NCBI GenBank assembly: GCA_021324355.1
Contig: JAJPJD010000051.1
Span: forward strand, 1-64,000
Origin: Actinomycetota bacterium
GTDB lineage: Bacteria; Actinomycetota; Acidimicrobiia; Acidimicrobiales; RAAP-2
Direction: 5' to 3'
DNA length: 64,000 nt
Shown: positions 18,753-28,263 of the stretch, piece by piece
Numbering within the stretch: position 1 is the stretch's first letter
How the letters are laid out: every line of letters begins with the position of its first letter
Notes under the pieces: generated by a model
Database searches by the model: none
What the model was told of the DNA's origin: nothing
Seen by the model: only the letters and a program-made list of their open reading frames with translations
Position numbers and translations under genes: made by a program

Positions 18753-21700
18753 CTAGACGACGAAGTACTTGGCGTCGGGGTGCGAGCACACGATGGCGTT
18801 GGTGGTCTGTTCGGGCTCGAGTTGAAAGTTCTCGGTCACGCTCACCCCGATCCGGCCGCCATCGAGCAGCTCAACCACCTTGGCGTTGTCCGAGAGGTCC
18901 GGGCACGCCGGGTACCCCCATGAGTACCGGCCGCCCCGGTACTGCTGGCGGAACAGCCCGATCAGGGTGGGGCCGTCCTCGTGGGCGAAGCCGAGCTCCT
19001 CGCGGATCCGGCGGTGCCAGTACTCGGCCAGCGCCTCGGTCATCTCCACCCCCAGGCCGTGGAGGAACAGGTAGTCCTGGTAGCGGTTGGCCTTGAACAG
19101 TCGGGCCGTCTCTTCCGAGACCGCTCGGCCCATGGTGACCAGCTGGAAGCTGGCCCAGTCGGGCTCCCCCGAGGCGATCGGACGGAAGAAGTCGGCGATG
19201 CACAGCCACGGCTCCTTGGTCTGGCGGGGGAAGTGGAACCGGGTGAGCTCCTCGTCCCGCCGCTCGTCGGAGAAGATCACCAGATCGTCCCCGTCGGCGT
19301 TGGCCGGGAAGTGCCCCCAGATCACCTGAGGAACGAGCAGCCCGGCCTGCTTGGCCCGAGCCAGCTGATCCCGGAGCACGGCCGAAACCCGCTCCTTGAA
19401 CTCGGCGTCGGTCTCATTGCGGGACTTGTCTGGGCGGAACCCCCACTGGTTCCGGAAGAGCGAGGTCAGGTTGAGGTACTCGGCGATCTCGTCAATTGGG
19501 ATCCCCTTCGCTACTCGGGTGCCGATGAACGGTGGGGGGAAGGTCGGGTTGTCGGTGGCCACCGCAGGCGAGCGCGCTGGCGCGTCCAGCGGCTTGGGCT
19601 TTGCGGTGAGCCCGGAGCGGGCCGGGACTCGCCGCTCGGAGACCACTCGCCCGAAGTCGGGGTCGTCAGTGCCGGCCTTGATCTCCATCAGCCGGTCCAT
19701 CGTGCGCAGGCCTTCGAAGGCGTCGCGTCCGTAGAAGACACGACCGTTGTAGACGGTGCGCAGGTCGCGCTCGACGTAGGTGCGGGTGAGCGCGGCACCG
19801 CCGAGGAGGATCGGGATGTGGGACAGGTTGCGCCGGTTGAGCTCCTCGAGGTTCTCCCGCATGACGAGCGTGGACTTGACCAGAAGCCCGCTCATGCCGA
19901 TGGCGTCAGCACCGCGCTCTTCGGCGGCCGCGATCATCTCGCCGATGCCGACCTTGATCCCGAGGTTGATCACGTCGTACCCGTTGTTGGTGAGGATGAT
20001 GTCGACCAGGTTCTTGCCGATGTCGTGCACGTCGCCCTTCACGGTGGCGAGAACGATGGTGCCCTTTCCGCCCTGGTCGGTCTTCTCCATGTGTGGCTCG
20101 AGGTAGGCCACGGCGGCCTTCATGGTCTCGGCCGAGGACAGGACGAACGGCAGCTGCATCTCGCCCGAAGCGAAGAGGTCCCCGACCGTGCGCATCCCGG
20201 CCAAGAGGAAGTCGTTGATGATCTCGAGCGCCGTGAACCCCCGTTCGAGCGCCTCGTCCAGGTCGGCTTCCAGGCCGTTGCGGTTCCCATCGACGATCCG
20301 CTGCTCGAGCCGCCGCTCCACCGGCCAGTCCCGGTGCTCGTCGGGCGGCCCGGCGGCGACCGAGGCACCCTCGAACATCGACAGGAGCTCCTGGAGGGGG
20401 TCGTACCCGGGGCGGCGGCGGTCGTAGATGAGGTCCAGGCACACCTCCCGAGCTCGCTCGTCGATCCGGGCCAGCGGAAGGATCTTCGACGCGTGCACGA
20501 TGGCGGCGTCGAGTCCGGCCTCGACGCACTCGTGCAGGAACACCGAGTTGAGGACCTGGCGAGCGGCGGGGTTGAGCCCGAAGGAGACGTTGGACAACCC
20601 GATGATGGTCGAGCAGCGGGGGAGCTCGGCCTTGATCTGCCGGATCCCTTCGATCGTCTCGATGCCGTCCCGCCGGCTCTCCTCCATCCCAGTGGACAAC
20701 GGGAGCGCGAGAGGGTCGAAGAACAGGTCCTCGGGCGCGAGCCCGTAACGCTCGGTCGCGATGGCCGCGATCTGCTTGGCTGCCCGCAGTTTCCACGCCG
20801 CGGTCCGAGCCTGGCCCTCGGCGTCGATGCAGGTGCACACGACTGCGGCGCCATAGGTGCGGGCGAGGCGCAGGAAGGTGTCCAGCCGGGTGCCGGGCCC
20901 GTCCCCGTCCTCCAGGTTGACCGAGTTGAGCACCGGCCGGCCGCCGAGCCATCGCAGCGCGGTCTCGGCCACCGCGCCTTCGGTGGTGTCGACCATGATC
21001 GGCACGCTGGATTGGGTGGCCAGCCGGCTGGCGAGGGCCTCCATGTCAGCCACTCCGTCGGCCCCGGTGTAGTCGACGCACACGTCGATGAGGTGGGAGC
21101 CCTCCTTCACCTGGTCGCGGGCGATGGCGACGCAGGTGTCCCAGTCGCCCGAAAGCATGGCCTCCCGGAATTGGCGGGACCCGTTCGCGTTCGCCCGTTC
21201 GCCAACGACGAGGAAGGAGGTCTCCTGGCGAAACGGGGTGGCCGAGTAGATGGAGGCGGCCGCCGGCTCAGGATCAGGCCGGCGGGGGGCCGGTGTCGCC
21301 TTGGCGCAGCGCTCCACCACCGCGGCCAGATGGGCTGGCGTGGTTCCGCAGCACCCGCCTACCGCGCTCACGCCGAGCTCGGTGATGAAGCGGTAGTGGT
21401 GCTCGGCCAGCTGGTCCGGCTGGAGGTCGTAGTGCATCGCGCCATCGACCACGCTCGGCAGCCCGGCATTGGGCTGACAGGCGATCGGGACGGTCGCGTT
21501 CGCCGACAGGTGCCGCAGCGCCTCGCCCATCTCGGCCGGTCCGGTGGCGCAGTTGAGCCCGACCACGTCGACCTGCATCGCCTCGAGGGTGGTCAGGGCG
21601 GCGGCGATCTCGGTGCCAGGGAGCATCCGGCCGGTCAGTTCGATGGTCACCTGGACCTGGATCGGGACCTGGAGGCCCAGGGAGGCCATGGCCGCCCGGG

Positions 21701-22262
21701 CCCCGTTGATCGCTGCCTTGGCGCCGAGCAGGTCGTAGACCGTCTCGACCAGGAGCAGGTCCACTCCGCCCGCCAGCAGCCCCCGGGCCTGCTCTTCGTA
21801 GGCATCGCGGAGCTCGGCGTAGGAGATCTGCCCCAGGGTGGCGAACTTGGTCCCCGGGCCCATGCTCCCGGCAACCCAGATTGGCCGGTCCGGGGCCCGG
21901 TACTCGTCGGCGACCCTGCGGGCCAGCTCGGCGGCGGCGCGGTTGATCTCGGTTGCCCGCTCGGCGACGCCGTACTCGGCCAGGACGACGGAGAAGGCGC
22001 CGAAGGTGTTGGTCTCGATCGCATCCACCCCGACGTCGAGGAAGGAGCGGTGGAGCTGCTCGACCAGGGAGGGGGCCGAGAGGTTGAGGATCTCGTAGCA
22101 CCCCTCGAGCTGGTGGCCGCCGAATGCGTCGGCGCCCAGGCCGAGGGCCTGGAAGCTGGTCCCGGCGGCACCGTCGAAGACCACCACCCGCTCGCGTAGC
22201 GCCTGCAGATAGCTCGAGCGGGCCGGATCGAGGCGTCCGAGCAGCGGGCTGGGCTCCGTCAT
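18753..22262 (-). CDS. metH: Cobalamin-dependent methionine synthase
   Basis: Hcy domain (FDGAAGTSFQALG...GGCCGTTPAHL), pterin-binding domain, B12 domain (DVHDIGKNLVDIILTNNGYDVINLG), reactivation domain (PWLCIADFFRP...RYSWGYPACPDL). Confidence 0.95.
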   Translation of the reverse strand: MTEPSPLLGRLDPARSSYLQALRERVVVFDGAAGTSFQALGLGADAFGGHQLEGCYEILNLSAPSLVEQLHRSFLDVGVDAIETNTFGAFSVVLAEYGVAERATEINRAAAELARRVADEYRAPDRPIWVAGSMGPGTKFATLGQISYAELRDAYEEQARGLLAGGVDLLLVETVYDLLGAKAAINGARAAMASLGLQVPIQVQVTIELTGRMLPGTEIAAALTTLEAMQVDVVGLNCATGPAEMGEALRHLSANATVPIACQPNAGLPSVVDGAMHYDLQPDQLAEHHYRFITELGVSAVGGCCGTTPAHLAAVVERCAKATPAPRRPDPEPAAASIYSATPFRQETSFLVVGERANANGSRQFREAMLSGDWDTCVAIARDQVKEGSHLIDVCVDYTGADGVADMEALASRLATQSSVPIMVDTTEGAVAETALRWLGGRPVLNSVNLEDGDGPGTRLDTFLRLARTYGAAVVCTCIDAEGQARTAAWKLRAAKQIAAIATERYGLAPEDLFFDPLALPLSTGMEESRRDGIETIEGIRQIKAELPRCSTIIGLSNVSFGLNPAARQVLNSVFLHECVEAGLDAAIVHASKILPLARIDERAREVCLDLIYDRRRPGYDPLQELLSMFEGASVAAGPPDEHRDWPVERRLEQRIVDGNRNGLEADLDEALERGFTALEIINDFLLAGMRTVGDLFASGEMQLPFVLSSAETMKAAVAYLEPHMEKTDQGGKGTIVLATVKGDVHDIGKNLVDIILTNNGYDVINLGIKVGIGEMIAAAEERGADAIGMSGLLVKSTLVMRENLEELNRRNLSHIPILLGGAALTRTYVERDLRTVYNGRVFYGRDAFEGLRTMDRLMEIKAGTDDPDFGRVVSERRVPARSGLTAKPKPLDAPARSPAVATDNPTFPPPFIGTRVAKGIPIDEIAEYLNLTSLFRNQWGFRPDKSRNETDAEFKERVSAVLRDQLARAKQAGLLVPQVIWGHFPANADGDDLVIFSDERRDEELTRFHFPRQTKEPWLCIADFFRPIASGEPDWASFQLVTMGRAVSEETARLFKANRYQDYLFLHGLGVEMTEALAEYWHRRIREELGFAHEDGPTLIGLFRQQYRGGRYSWGYPACPDLSDNAKVVELLDGGRIGVSVTENFQLEPEQTTNAIVCSHPDAKYFVV

Positions 22263-22271
22263 GAAGATCCC

Positions 22272-22277
22272 AGGCTA
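22272..22277 (-). promoter_or_regulatory. Candidate leaderless -10 element (TAGCCT) for metH
   Basis: On the minus strand TAGCCT ends 9 nt before ATG at 22262. Confidence 0.4.
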
Positions 22278-22289
22278 GTGGCCCCTCGA

Positions 22290-22295
22290 TAGCAT
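22290..22295 (+). promoter_or_regulatory. Candidate leaderless -10 element (TAGCAT) for the cobalamin adenosyltransferase gene
   Basis: TAGCAT ends 8 nt before GTG at 22304. Confidence 0.45.
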
Positions 22296-22303
22296 CAGCG
22301 CTG

Positions 22304-22855
22304 GTGCCCATCTACACACGCCGGGGGGACGACGGCACGACGGGGCTTTTGTTCGGCGGCCGCGTCGCCAAGACCTCGGCTCGGATCGAGATCAACGGGG
22401 CGGTCGACGAGGCGCAGGCGACGCTCGGACTCGCCAGGGCCGAGGCCGAGCCCGGATCGGAACTGGATGAGCTGCTGGTGGCGTTGGAGCGCGACCTGTA
22501 CGTGCTCATGGCCGAGGTCGCGACCGCCGAGGAGAACCGCCACAAGCTGGTCCCGGGGACCTCGTTGGTGACCCAGGCCATGGTCGAGGAGCTCGAGCGC
22601 CGGATCGACGAGCTCTCGGCCCGGACCGCGATGCCGACCGAGTTCATCATCCCCGGGTCCAACCGCCCCTCGGCTGCCCTGGACCTGGCCCGGACCGCCG
22701 TTCGGCGGGCCGAGCGGGCGGCGGTCGGATTGCCGGTCGCTGGGTCGCTGGTGACCACCTACCTCAACCGGCTTTCCGACCTGCTGTGGACCATGGCCCG
22801 CTGGCAGGAGGGCGACCAGCATCCGGCGGCCCGCGCCCCCAGTCGCGACCGATGA
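22304..22855 (+). CDS. Cob(I)yrinic acid a,c-diamide adenosyltransferase, PduO type
   Basis: YTRRGDDGTTGLLFGGRVAK, NGAVDEAQATLGLAR, RTAVRRAERAAVGL, YLNRLSDLLWTMAR. Confidence 0.92.
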   Translation: MPIYTRRGDDGTTGLLFGGRVAKTSARIEINGAVDEAQATLGLARAEAEPGSELDELLVALERDLYVLMAEVATAEENRHKLVPGTSLVTQAMVEELERRIDELSARTAMPTEFIIPGSNRPSAALDLARTAVRRAERAAVGLPVAGSLVTTYLNRLSDLLWTMARWQEGDQHPAARAPSRDR

Positions 22856-24333
22856 CGCTCCAGGTCGAGGTGGTCGAGGCGGCCCAGGCGCCGGCGTCGG
22901 GCCCGGTCGGCGTGCTGGCGCTGGCGACCGACGGCGAGGGCCGTCCTCTCCTGCTCGGTGGCTCGGCTGCCGCCGAGCTCGGTGTGCCCCAGCAGCTCGA
23001 CCCAGCCGAGTGCTCCCGGGAGGGCTTCGAGGCAAAACCGGGGCAGGTGCTGAAGGTCCCCGGGCAGTCGCAGCGGCCAGTGCTGGCCGTGGGCCTCGGT
23101 GCCGAGGCGGGCATGGAGCCCGACCGCTACCGCCGGGCCGCCGCTGCCTTCGTGCACGCCGCCGGGCGGGCCGACGAGGCGACGCTGCTGGTTCCGCCCG
23201 ACGCCCCGGCGGCTGCCGTGGCCGAGGGGGCCATCCTGGCCGCCTACCGCTTCCACCCCTACCGCTCCAGCCCTCCGCCGGCCCCGCTCGAGCGCCTGGT
23301 CCTGGTGGCCGCCGAGCCGAGCACGGCTGAGGCAGTGCGCCAGGGCACCGGGGTCGGGATCGTCCGGGCGAACGCGACCAGCTTTGCGCGGGACCTGGTG
23401 AACACCCCACCGAGCGACCTCAATCCGAGCGTGTTCGCCGAGCGGGTCGTCGAGCACCTCCGCGGGCGGCCGGGGACGACCGTGGAGGTGTGGGATGCCG
23501 AGCGGATCGAGGCCGAGCGCCTGGGGGGTCTCCTCGGGGTGGCCCGCGGATCAAGCCAACCGCCCCGGGTGGTCTGGGCCCGCTACGAGCCCCCGGGCCC
23601 GACCCAGGGTCCGCACGTCGTGCTGGTCGGCAAGGGCATCACGTTTGACTCCGGGGGCCTGTCCCTCAAGACGGCCGAGGGAATGACGACGATGAAGACG
23701 GACATGACCGGTGCCGCGGTGGTCATGGCCGCTCTGGGGGCCTGTGCCGAACTCTCGATCGGCGTGCGGGTGAGCGCGTTCGCGATGGTCACCGAGAACA
23801 TGCCCGGCCCCGGCGCGCTCAAGCCCGGTGACGTCCTGCGGGCTCGCAACGGCAAGACCATCGAAGTGCTCAACACCGACGCCGAAGGGCGACTGGTCCT
23901 TGCCGACGGCTTGTCGCTGGCGGTCGAGCAGGGCCCTGACGCCATCGTGGACGTGGCCACGCTGACCGGAGCCCAGGTGGTGGCGCTCGGTCGCTCGGTC
24001 GGCGCCCTGTTCGGCAACGACGACCAGCTGGTCGAGAAGCTCCGCAAGGCCGGCACCGAGGCCGGCGAGGCCCTGTGGCCGATGCCCATGCCCGAGGAGT
24101 ACGCCACCCACGTCGACTCGGACCTGGCCGACATGAAGAACGTGGGGCGCGCTGGTGAGGCCGGGGCGGTGATCGCAGCAATGATCCTGGCCCGGTTCGT
24201 CGGCGACGTGCCGTGGGCGCATCTCGACATCGCCGGCCCGGCCCGAGCCCAGGACCCGACCGGGTACCTCACCCGGGGCGGGACCGGCTTCGGCGTACGG
24301 ACGCTGGTCGGGTTCCTCCAGGAGCTGGGGTAG
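22852..24333 (+). CDS. pepA: Leucyl aminopeptidase (M17)
   Basis: VGKGITFDSGGLSLK, MKTDMTGAAVVMAALGA, NTDAEGRLVLADGLSLA; ATGA overlap with upstream gene. Confidence 0.93.
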   Translation: MTLQVEVVEAAQAPASGPVGVLALATDGEGRPLLLGGSAAAELGVPQQLDPAECSREGFEAKPGQVLKVPGQSQRPVLAVGLGAEAGMEPDRYRRAAAAFVHAAGRADEATLLVPPDAPAAAVAEGAILAAYRFHPYRSSPPPAPLERLVLVAAEPSTAEAVRQGTGVGIVRANATSFARDLVNTPPSDLNPSVFAERVVEHLRGRPGTTVEVWDAERIEAERLGGLLGVARGSSQPPRVVWARYEPPGPTQGPHVVLVGKGITFDSGGLSLKTAEGMTTMKTDMTGAAVVMAALGACAELSIGVRVSAFAMVTENMPGPGALKPGDVLRARNGKTIEVLNTDAEGRLVLADGLSLAVEQGPDAIVDVATLTGAQVVALGRSVGALFGNDDQLVEKLRKAGTEAGEALWPMPMPEEYATHVDSDLADMKNVGRAGEAGAVIAAMILARFVGDVPWAHLDIAGPARAQDPTGYLTRGGTGFGVRTLVGFLQELG

Positions 24334-24336
24334 GGG

Positions 24337-24996
24337 TCACACCGGCGCGTCCGTGCGCTCGAGCGTTTCACCCGCGACATCGGGCTCGGACCACGCCCAG
24401 CGCGCGGTGTCGTAGGCGATCGCCGGGTGTACCCCCCGTCGGAGCAGGTGCCGCTCGATGGCGGCCTGGTCCACACCGAGCTCACGCAGGTCGGTCGCGA
24501 CCAGCCTCGCCTGACGACGTCGTCGAGCCGTGGGGTCCGAGCAGGCCAACGCCGCCACCCAGTCTCGGTGCTCGGCCTGCAACGCCGGCGGGAGCCGGAG
24601 CAGCTGGCGGCGCCATACCAGCGGGACCCGGGAGCGTACCGCCAGCAGCTCCGGCGAACGCCACCGAGCGAGGCCGAAGTGGCGGCAACGGACCACGCTG
24701 CGCCACATCGGAGAGCGAACGGCATCGCTCCACTCGAGCCCCAGGCGCCGGGCGGCGTCTTGCAGGTCCAGTTGGGCCCCGGCTGGGTTGTCCTCCAGAA
24801 GATCGGCCAAGCGACGCAGGAGCCACGTCGCGGTCGGGCCAAGCACCGGCAGCCAGAACCGTTCGACGTAGCGCGAACGGGGATCGAAGCTCGCGAGCGG
24901 CGGGCAGAGGATCGGGTCGTCCCAGGGCTCGATCCCGATCACCCGTGCTGGCCGTACGAACGCAAGAGGTCCAGGCGCGTGCTGGTTCAGGGGCAC
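24337..24996 (-). CDS. Conserved-looking hypothetical protein
   Basis: ORF reads as plausible protein (IEPWDDPILCPPLASFDPRSRYVERFWLPVLGPTATWLLRRLADLL); GTG start at 24996 assumed; no firm family. Confidence 0.5.
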   Translation of the reverse strand: MPLNQHAPGPLAFVRPARVIGIEPWDDPILCPPLASFDPRSRYVERFWLPVLGPTATWLLRRLADLLEDNPAGAQLDLQDAARRLGLEWSDAVRSPMWRSVVRCRHFGLARWRSPELLAVRSRVPLVWRRQLLRLPPALQAEHRDWVAALACSDPTARRRRQARLVATDLRELGVDQAAIERHLLRRGVHPAIAYDTARWAWSEPDVAGETLERTDAPV

Positions 24997-25373
24997 GCCC
25001 CATGCTTCCGAGTCGTGCTTGCCGGGCACCTTGCGACGACCATCAGTTCTCCAGCGGCGGGTCCCGGGCTGCCGCCCGCGGCGGTGGCGTGACGGGCCGG
25101 CCTCACCCAACGGCATCGGAGGGCGCCGTCAGCGGACGCTCTGGTCACTGCTGGGACGCCAGGCCCGTGCTGTCGCACGCTGTGGCGTTCCAACACCTTG
25201 CATCGCACGGGCGCCGATCCCGACCGGGTTAGATCCGACGCGCCCGTCTTGGCCCCCAGCCGTCGGCCGGCATGACCGGAACCCGCCCAGCCGAGTACCG
25301 TGCTCGGCGGCGGTCCGGACAGGTCTGGCCAAGCGAGCGGCGCCGGGCGTCCGCAGTGCAGAACGGAGGGACC

Positions 25374-26342
25374 ATGGAACGCTTCGAAGGGCGCATTGCC
25401 GTCGTGACCGGTGGCGGGACCGGGATGGGCCGGGAGCTGGTCCGCCAGCTGGCCAAGGAGGGCTGCCACGTCGCGTCGTGCGACGTCTTCGAAGAGCCGT
25501 TGGAAGAGACCCGCCAGACAGCCCTCGCCGGGGCGCCCGAAGGGACCAGGGTGACGACCTTCGTCGCCGATGTCTCGATCGAGGACCAGGTTCGGTCGTT
25601 TCGGGATGCCGTCGCGCAGGATCACCAGACCGAGCACATCAACCTGCTGTTCAATAACGCTGGGATCGGCGGCGGCGGCAGCATGATCGCCGACGACCGG
25701 GCCGACTGGGAGCGGACCTTCGCGGTGGACTGGGGCGGGGTGTACCACTGCACCAGAGTCTTCCTCCCGATGCTCATGGCTGCTGACGAGGGTCACCTGG
25801 TCAACACCTCCAGCATCAATGGGATCTGGGCCTCGATCGGGCCGAGGACGCCGCACAGCGCCTACAGCGCGGCGAAGTTCGCGGTGCGCGGGTTCTCCGA
25901 AGCGCTCATCGCCGACTTCCGGGTCAACGCTCCTCACCTGCGGGTCTCGGTGGTCCTGCCCGGCCACATCGGGACCTCCATTGTGCTCAACTCGGCCCGG
26001 GTCTTCGGCCGTGACGCCGACTCTCTCGAGGAGGAGGACCTGCGGCGGCTCCGGCGCCAGCTGCGCGGCCGAGGTGTCCAGGCAGACTCGATCTCCGACG
26101 AGGACCTTCGCAAGGGGGTCCAGCAGATGGGCGAGGCCTTCCGGGACAACGCGCCAACCAGTGCCGCGCAGGCGGCCACGATCATCTTGAACGGGGTTCG
26201 GGAGAACCGCTGGCGCATCCTCGTCGGCGAGGATGCCGAGTGGATCGACGCCCAAGTGAGAGCCGATCCCGAGCACGCGTACGACGTGGAGTTCTGGGAA
26301 CGGCTGCGGGCGACAGGGATGTTCGGGGCCTTCGGGCCCTAG
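25374..26342 (+). CDS. SDR-family NAD(P)-dependent oxidoreductase
   Basis: VVTGGGTGMGRELVRQLAKEG, NNAGIGGGG, NTSSINGI, YSAAKFAVRGFSEAL; ggaggg SD before ATG. Confidence 0.9.
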   Translation: MERFEGRIAVVTGGGTGMGRELVRQLAKEGCHVASCDVFEEPLEETRQTALAGAPEGTRVTTFVADVSIEDQVRSFRDAVAQDHQTEHINLLFNNAGIGGGGSMIADDRADWERTFAVDWGGVYHCTRVFLPMLMAADEGHLVNTSSINGIWASIGPRTPHSAYSAAKFAVRGFSEALIADFRVNAPHLRVSVVLPGHIGTSIVLNSARVFGRDADSLEEEDLRRLRRQLRGRGVQADSISDEDLRKGVQQMGEAFRDNAPTSAAQAATIILNGVRENRWRILVGEDAEWIDAQVRADPEHAYDVEFWERLRATGMFGAFGP

Positions 26343-26354
26343 TCGGACACCGGG

Positions 26355-26975
26355 TCACCACCGACCCCGGTGGAGGCGTCCGGCCCCCGGGCCGGGTCGG
26401 CGGTCCAGCGATCGCGACCGGGTGTCGCCACCGTCTGGTTTCCCGAGCAGCACCGTCCCGAACAACCGCCACCCCGGGGGCACCCCGAGGACGCTGAGTA
26501 CCTCGGTCTCTTGGCGGAAGTTGCCGAGGAACGCCGCGCCCAGCCCGGCATCTTGGGCGCCAAGGAGGAGCAGCATGGTGGAGAAGGCGGCATCGCCGAA
26601 CCAGTAGGGGACGGGCCATGCCGCTTCGCCCCCCTCGCCCAGGTCAGGCGGGCCCAGTCCCGACCCGAGCTTGTCGGGCTCGCCGTAGCGGGTGACGTAG
26701 GCGTCGGGCGAGCACAGCGCCAGCGCGACCACCGGGGCCCGCGACAGGCCGGGGAAGCGGGGTGACCGGCGCCGCCAGTCCGGGCTGGTCGCGTGCTCCC
26801 AGTAGAGGGTGGTCTGGTCCCCTTGGAGCACCAGCCAGGCCACCCCTCGGGTGTTGCCGGCACTGGGGGCCCGCAGGGCGTCGGCGATCAGCCGCTCGAC
26901 CAGGCCGGGCTCGAGGGGCTCGGCGGCGAAACTGCGAACCATCCGCCGGCTCCGGATCGCCTGGCTGAGCTCCAC
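26355..26975 (-). CDS. Nitroreductase family protein
   Basis: ELSQAIRSRRMVRSFAAEPLEPGLVERLIADALRAPSAGNTRGV; FMN-binding type; gaggaggg SD before GTG 26975. Confidence 0.82.
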   Translation of the reverse strand: MELSQAIRSRRMVRSFAAEPLEPGLVERLIADALRAPSAGNTRGVAWLVLQGDQTTLYWEHATSPDWRRRSPRFPGLSRAPVVALALCSPDAYVTRYGEPDKLGSGLGPPDLGEGGEAAWPVPYWFGDAAFSTMLLLLGAQDAGLGAAFLGNFRQETEVLSVLGVPPGWRLFGTVLLGKPDGGDTRSRSLDRRPGPGAGRLHRGRW

Positions 26976-27072
26976 CGGCCCTCCTCCGGCCCGGCCGGCT
27001 CGCTCCGGTCGGGAATCATGATCGGACTGGTAGGGTTTTATCGCAATCCGTCCGTCCGAGCTTGGGGGTCCG

Positions 27073-28254
27073 ATGCCCAGTCCGCGAGACCTGCTGAATG
27101 CCGCCAAGGCCGCCATCACCGAGATCGAGCCGGAGGAGGCCGCCCGCCGGGTCGACAGCGCGATCTTCCTCGACGTCCGAGAGCCGGACGAGTACGAGCA
27201 GGGCGCGATCGCCGGCGCGGTCCACCTGCCTCGCGGGAACCTGGAGTTCCAGGTCGAGGGCAAGCTTCCCGACAAAGACGCCCCGATCATCGTCTACTGC
27301 GCTGGCGGCGTGCGCTCCGCTTTCGCCGCCCAGACCATGGCCCAGCTGGGCTACACCAACGTCTCCTCGTTGATCGGCGGGTTCAACCGCTGGAAGGACG
27401 GCGGCCACCCGTGGGTGACCCCGCGGACCTTGACCCACGAACAGCGGAACCGCTACCAGCGCCACCTGCTGCTCCCCGAGGTCGGTGAGGCTGGCCAGCA
27501 GAAGTTGCTCGACTCCAAGGTCCTGCTTCTCGGGGCTGGCGGTCTGGGGTCCCCGGCGGCCCTCTACCTGGCGGCAGCGGGCGTGGGCACCATCGGAGTC
27601 ATCGACATGGACGTGGTCGACGCGTCCAACCTGCAGCGTCAGGTCCTGCACAACACCGACCGGATCGGCGAACGCAAGGTTGACTCGGCCAAGAAGACCA
27701 TGACCCTGCTCAACCCGGACGTCAATGTGTCCACCTATGACGTCCGGCTCGGGGCCGACAACATCTTGGACATCATTGACGGCTACGACGTCATCGTCGA
27801 CGGGACCGACAACTTTCCCACCCGGTACCTGGTCAACGACGCCTCGCTGCTCAAGAGGATCCCGGTGGTGCACGGGTCGATCTTCCGTTTCGAGGGCCAG
27901 GTGACGGTGTTCGACCCCTACAACGGCCCCTGCTACCGATGCCTGATCCCCGAGCCGCCGCCGGCCGAGCTGGCCCCGTCGTGCGCCGAAGCCGGCGTGT
28001 TCGGCGTCCTGTGCGGCATCGTCGGCTCCATCCAGGCGCTCGAGGCGATCAAGCTGCTGCTGGGTCTGGGGGACAGCCTGTCCGGACGCCTCTTGGCGTT
28101 CGATGCGCTGGAGGAGACATTCCGGGTGTTCAAGGTCCGTCGGGACCCGAACTGCCCGGCCTGCGGGCCCGACGCCGGCGAGATCGTGATCGCCGAGTAC
28201 GACGAGCTGTGCATGCCACACCCCAAGGAGGCTCCAACCGGCGTCCGGGCATAA
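27073..28254 (+). CDS. Rhodanese-MoeB/ThiF fusion, putative sulfur-carrier adenylyltransferase (N-terminal rhodanese)
   Basis: N-terminal rhodanese (FLDVREPDEYEQGAIAGAVHLP, VYCAGGVRS) then ThiF/MoeB (RYQRHLLLPEVGEAGQQKLLDSKVLLLGAGGLGSPAALYLAAAGVGTIGVID, DGTDNFPTRYLVND, CYRC, CPAC). Confidence 0.9.
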   Translation: MPSPRDLLNAAKAAITEIEPEEAARRVDSAIFLDVREPDEYEQGAIAGAVHLPRGNLEFQVEGKLPDKDAPIIVYCAGGVRSAFAAQTMAQLGYTNVSSLIGGFNRWKDGGHPWVTPRTLTHEQRNRYQRHLLLPEVGEAGQQKLLDSKVLLLGAGGLGSPAALYLAAAGVGTIGVIDMDVVDASNLQRQVLHNTDRIGERKVDSAKKTMTLLNPDVNVSTYDVRLGADNILDIIDGYDVIVDGTDNFPTRYLVNDASLLKRIPVVHGSIFRFEGQVTVFDPYNGPCYRCLIPEPPPAELAPSCAEAGVFGVLCGIVGSIQALEAIKLLLGLGDSLSGRLLAFDALEETFRVFKVRRDPNCPACGPDAGEIVIAEYDELCMPHPKEAPTGVRA

Positions 28255-28263
28255 CCTGAGCCC

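Noticed and set aside
17386-18789. Long N-terminal extension of the DUF2510 ORF (612 aa total)
   Set aside because: Overlaps the ferritin-like gene and metH 3' end on compositionally biased frames; the real gene likely starts at 17385 or 17352.
18981-22199. 1072-aa plus-strand ORF opposite metH
   Set aside because: Antisense open frame typical of very high GC DNA; metH on the minus strand is unambiguous.
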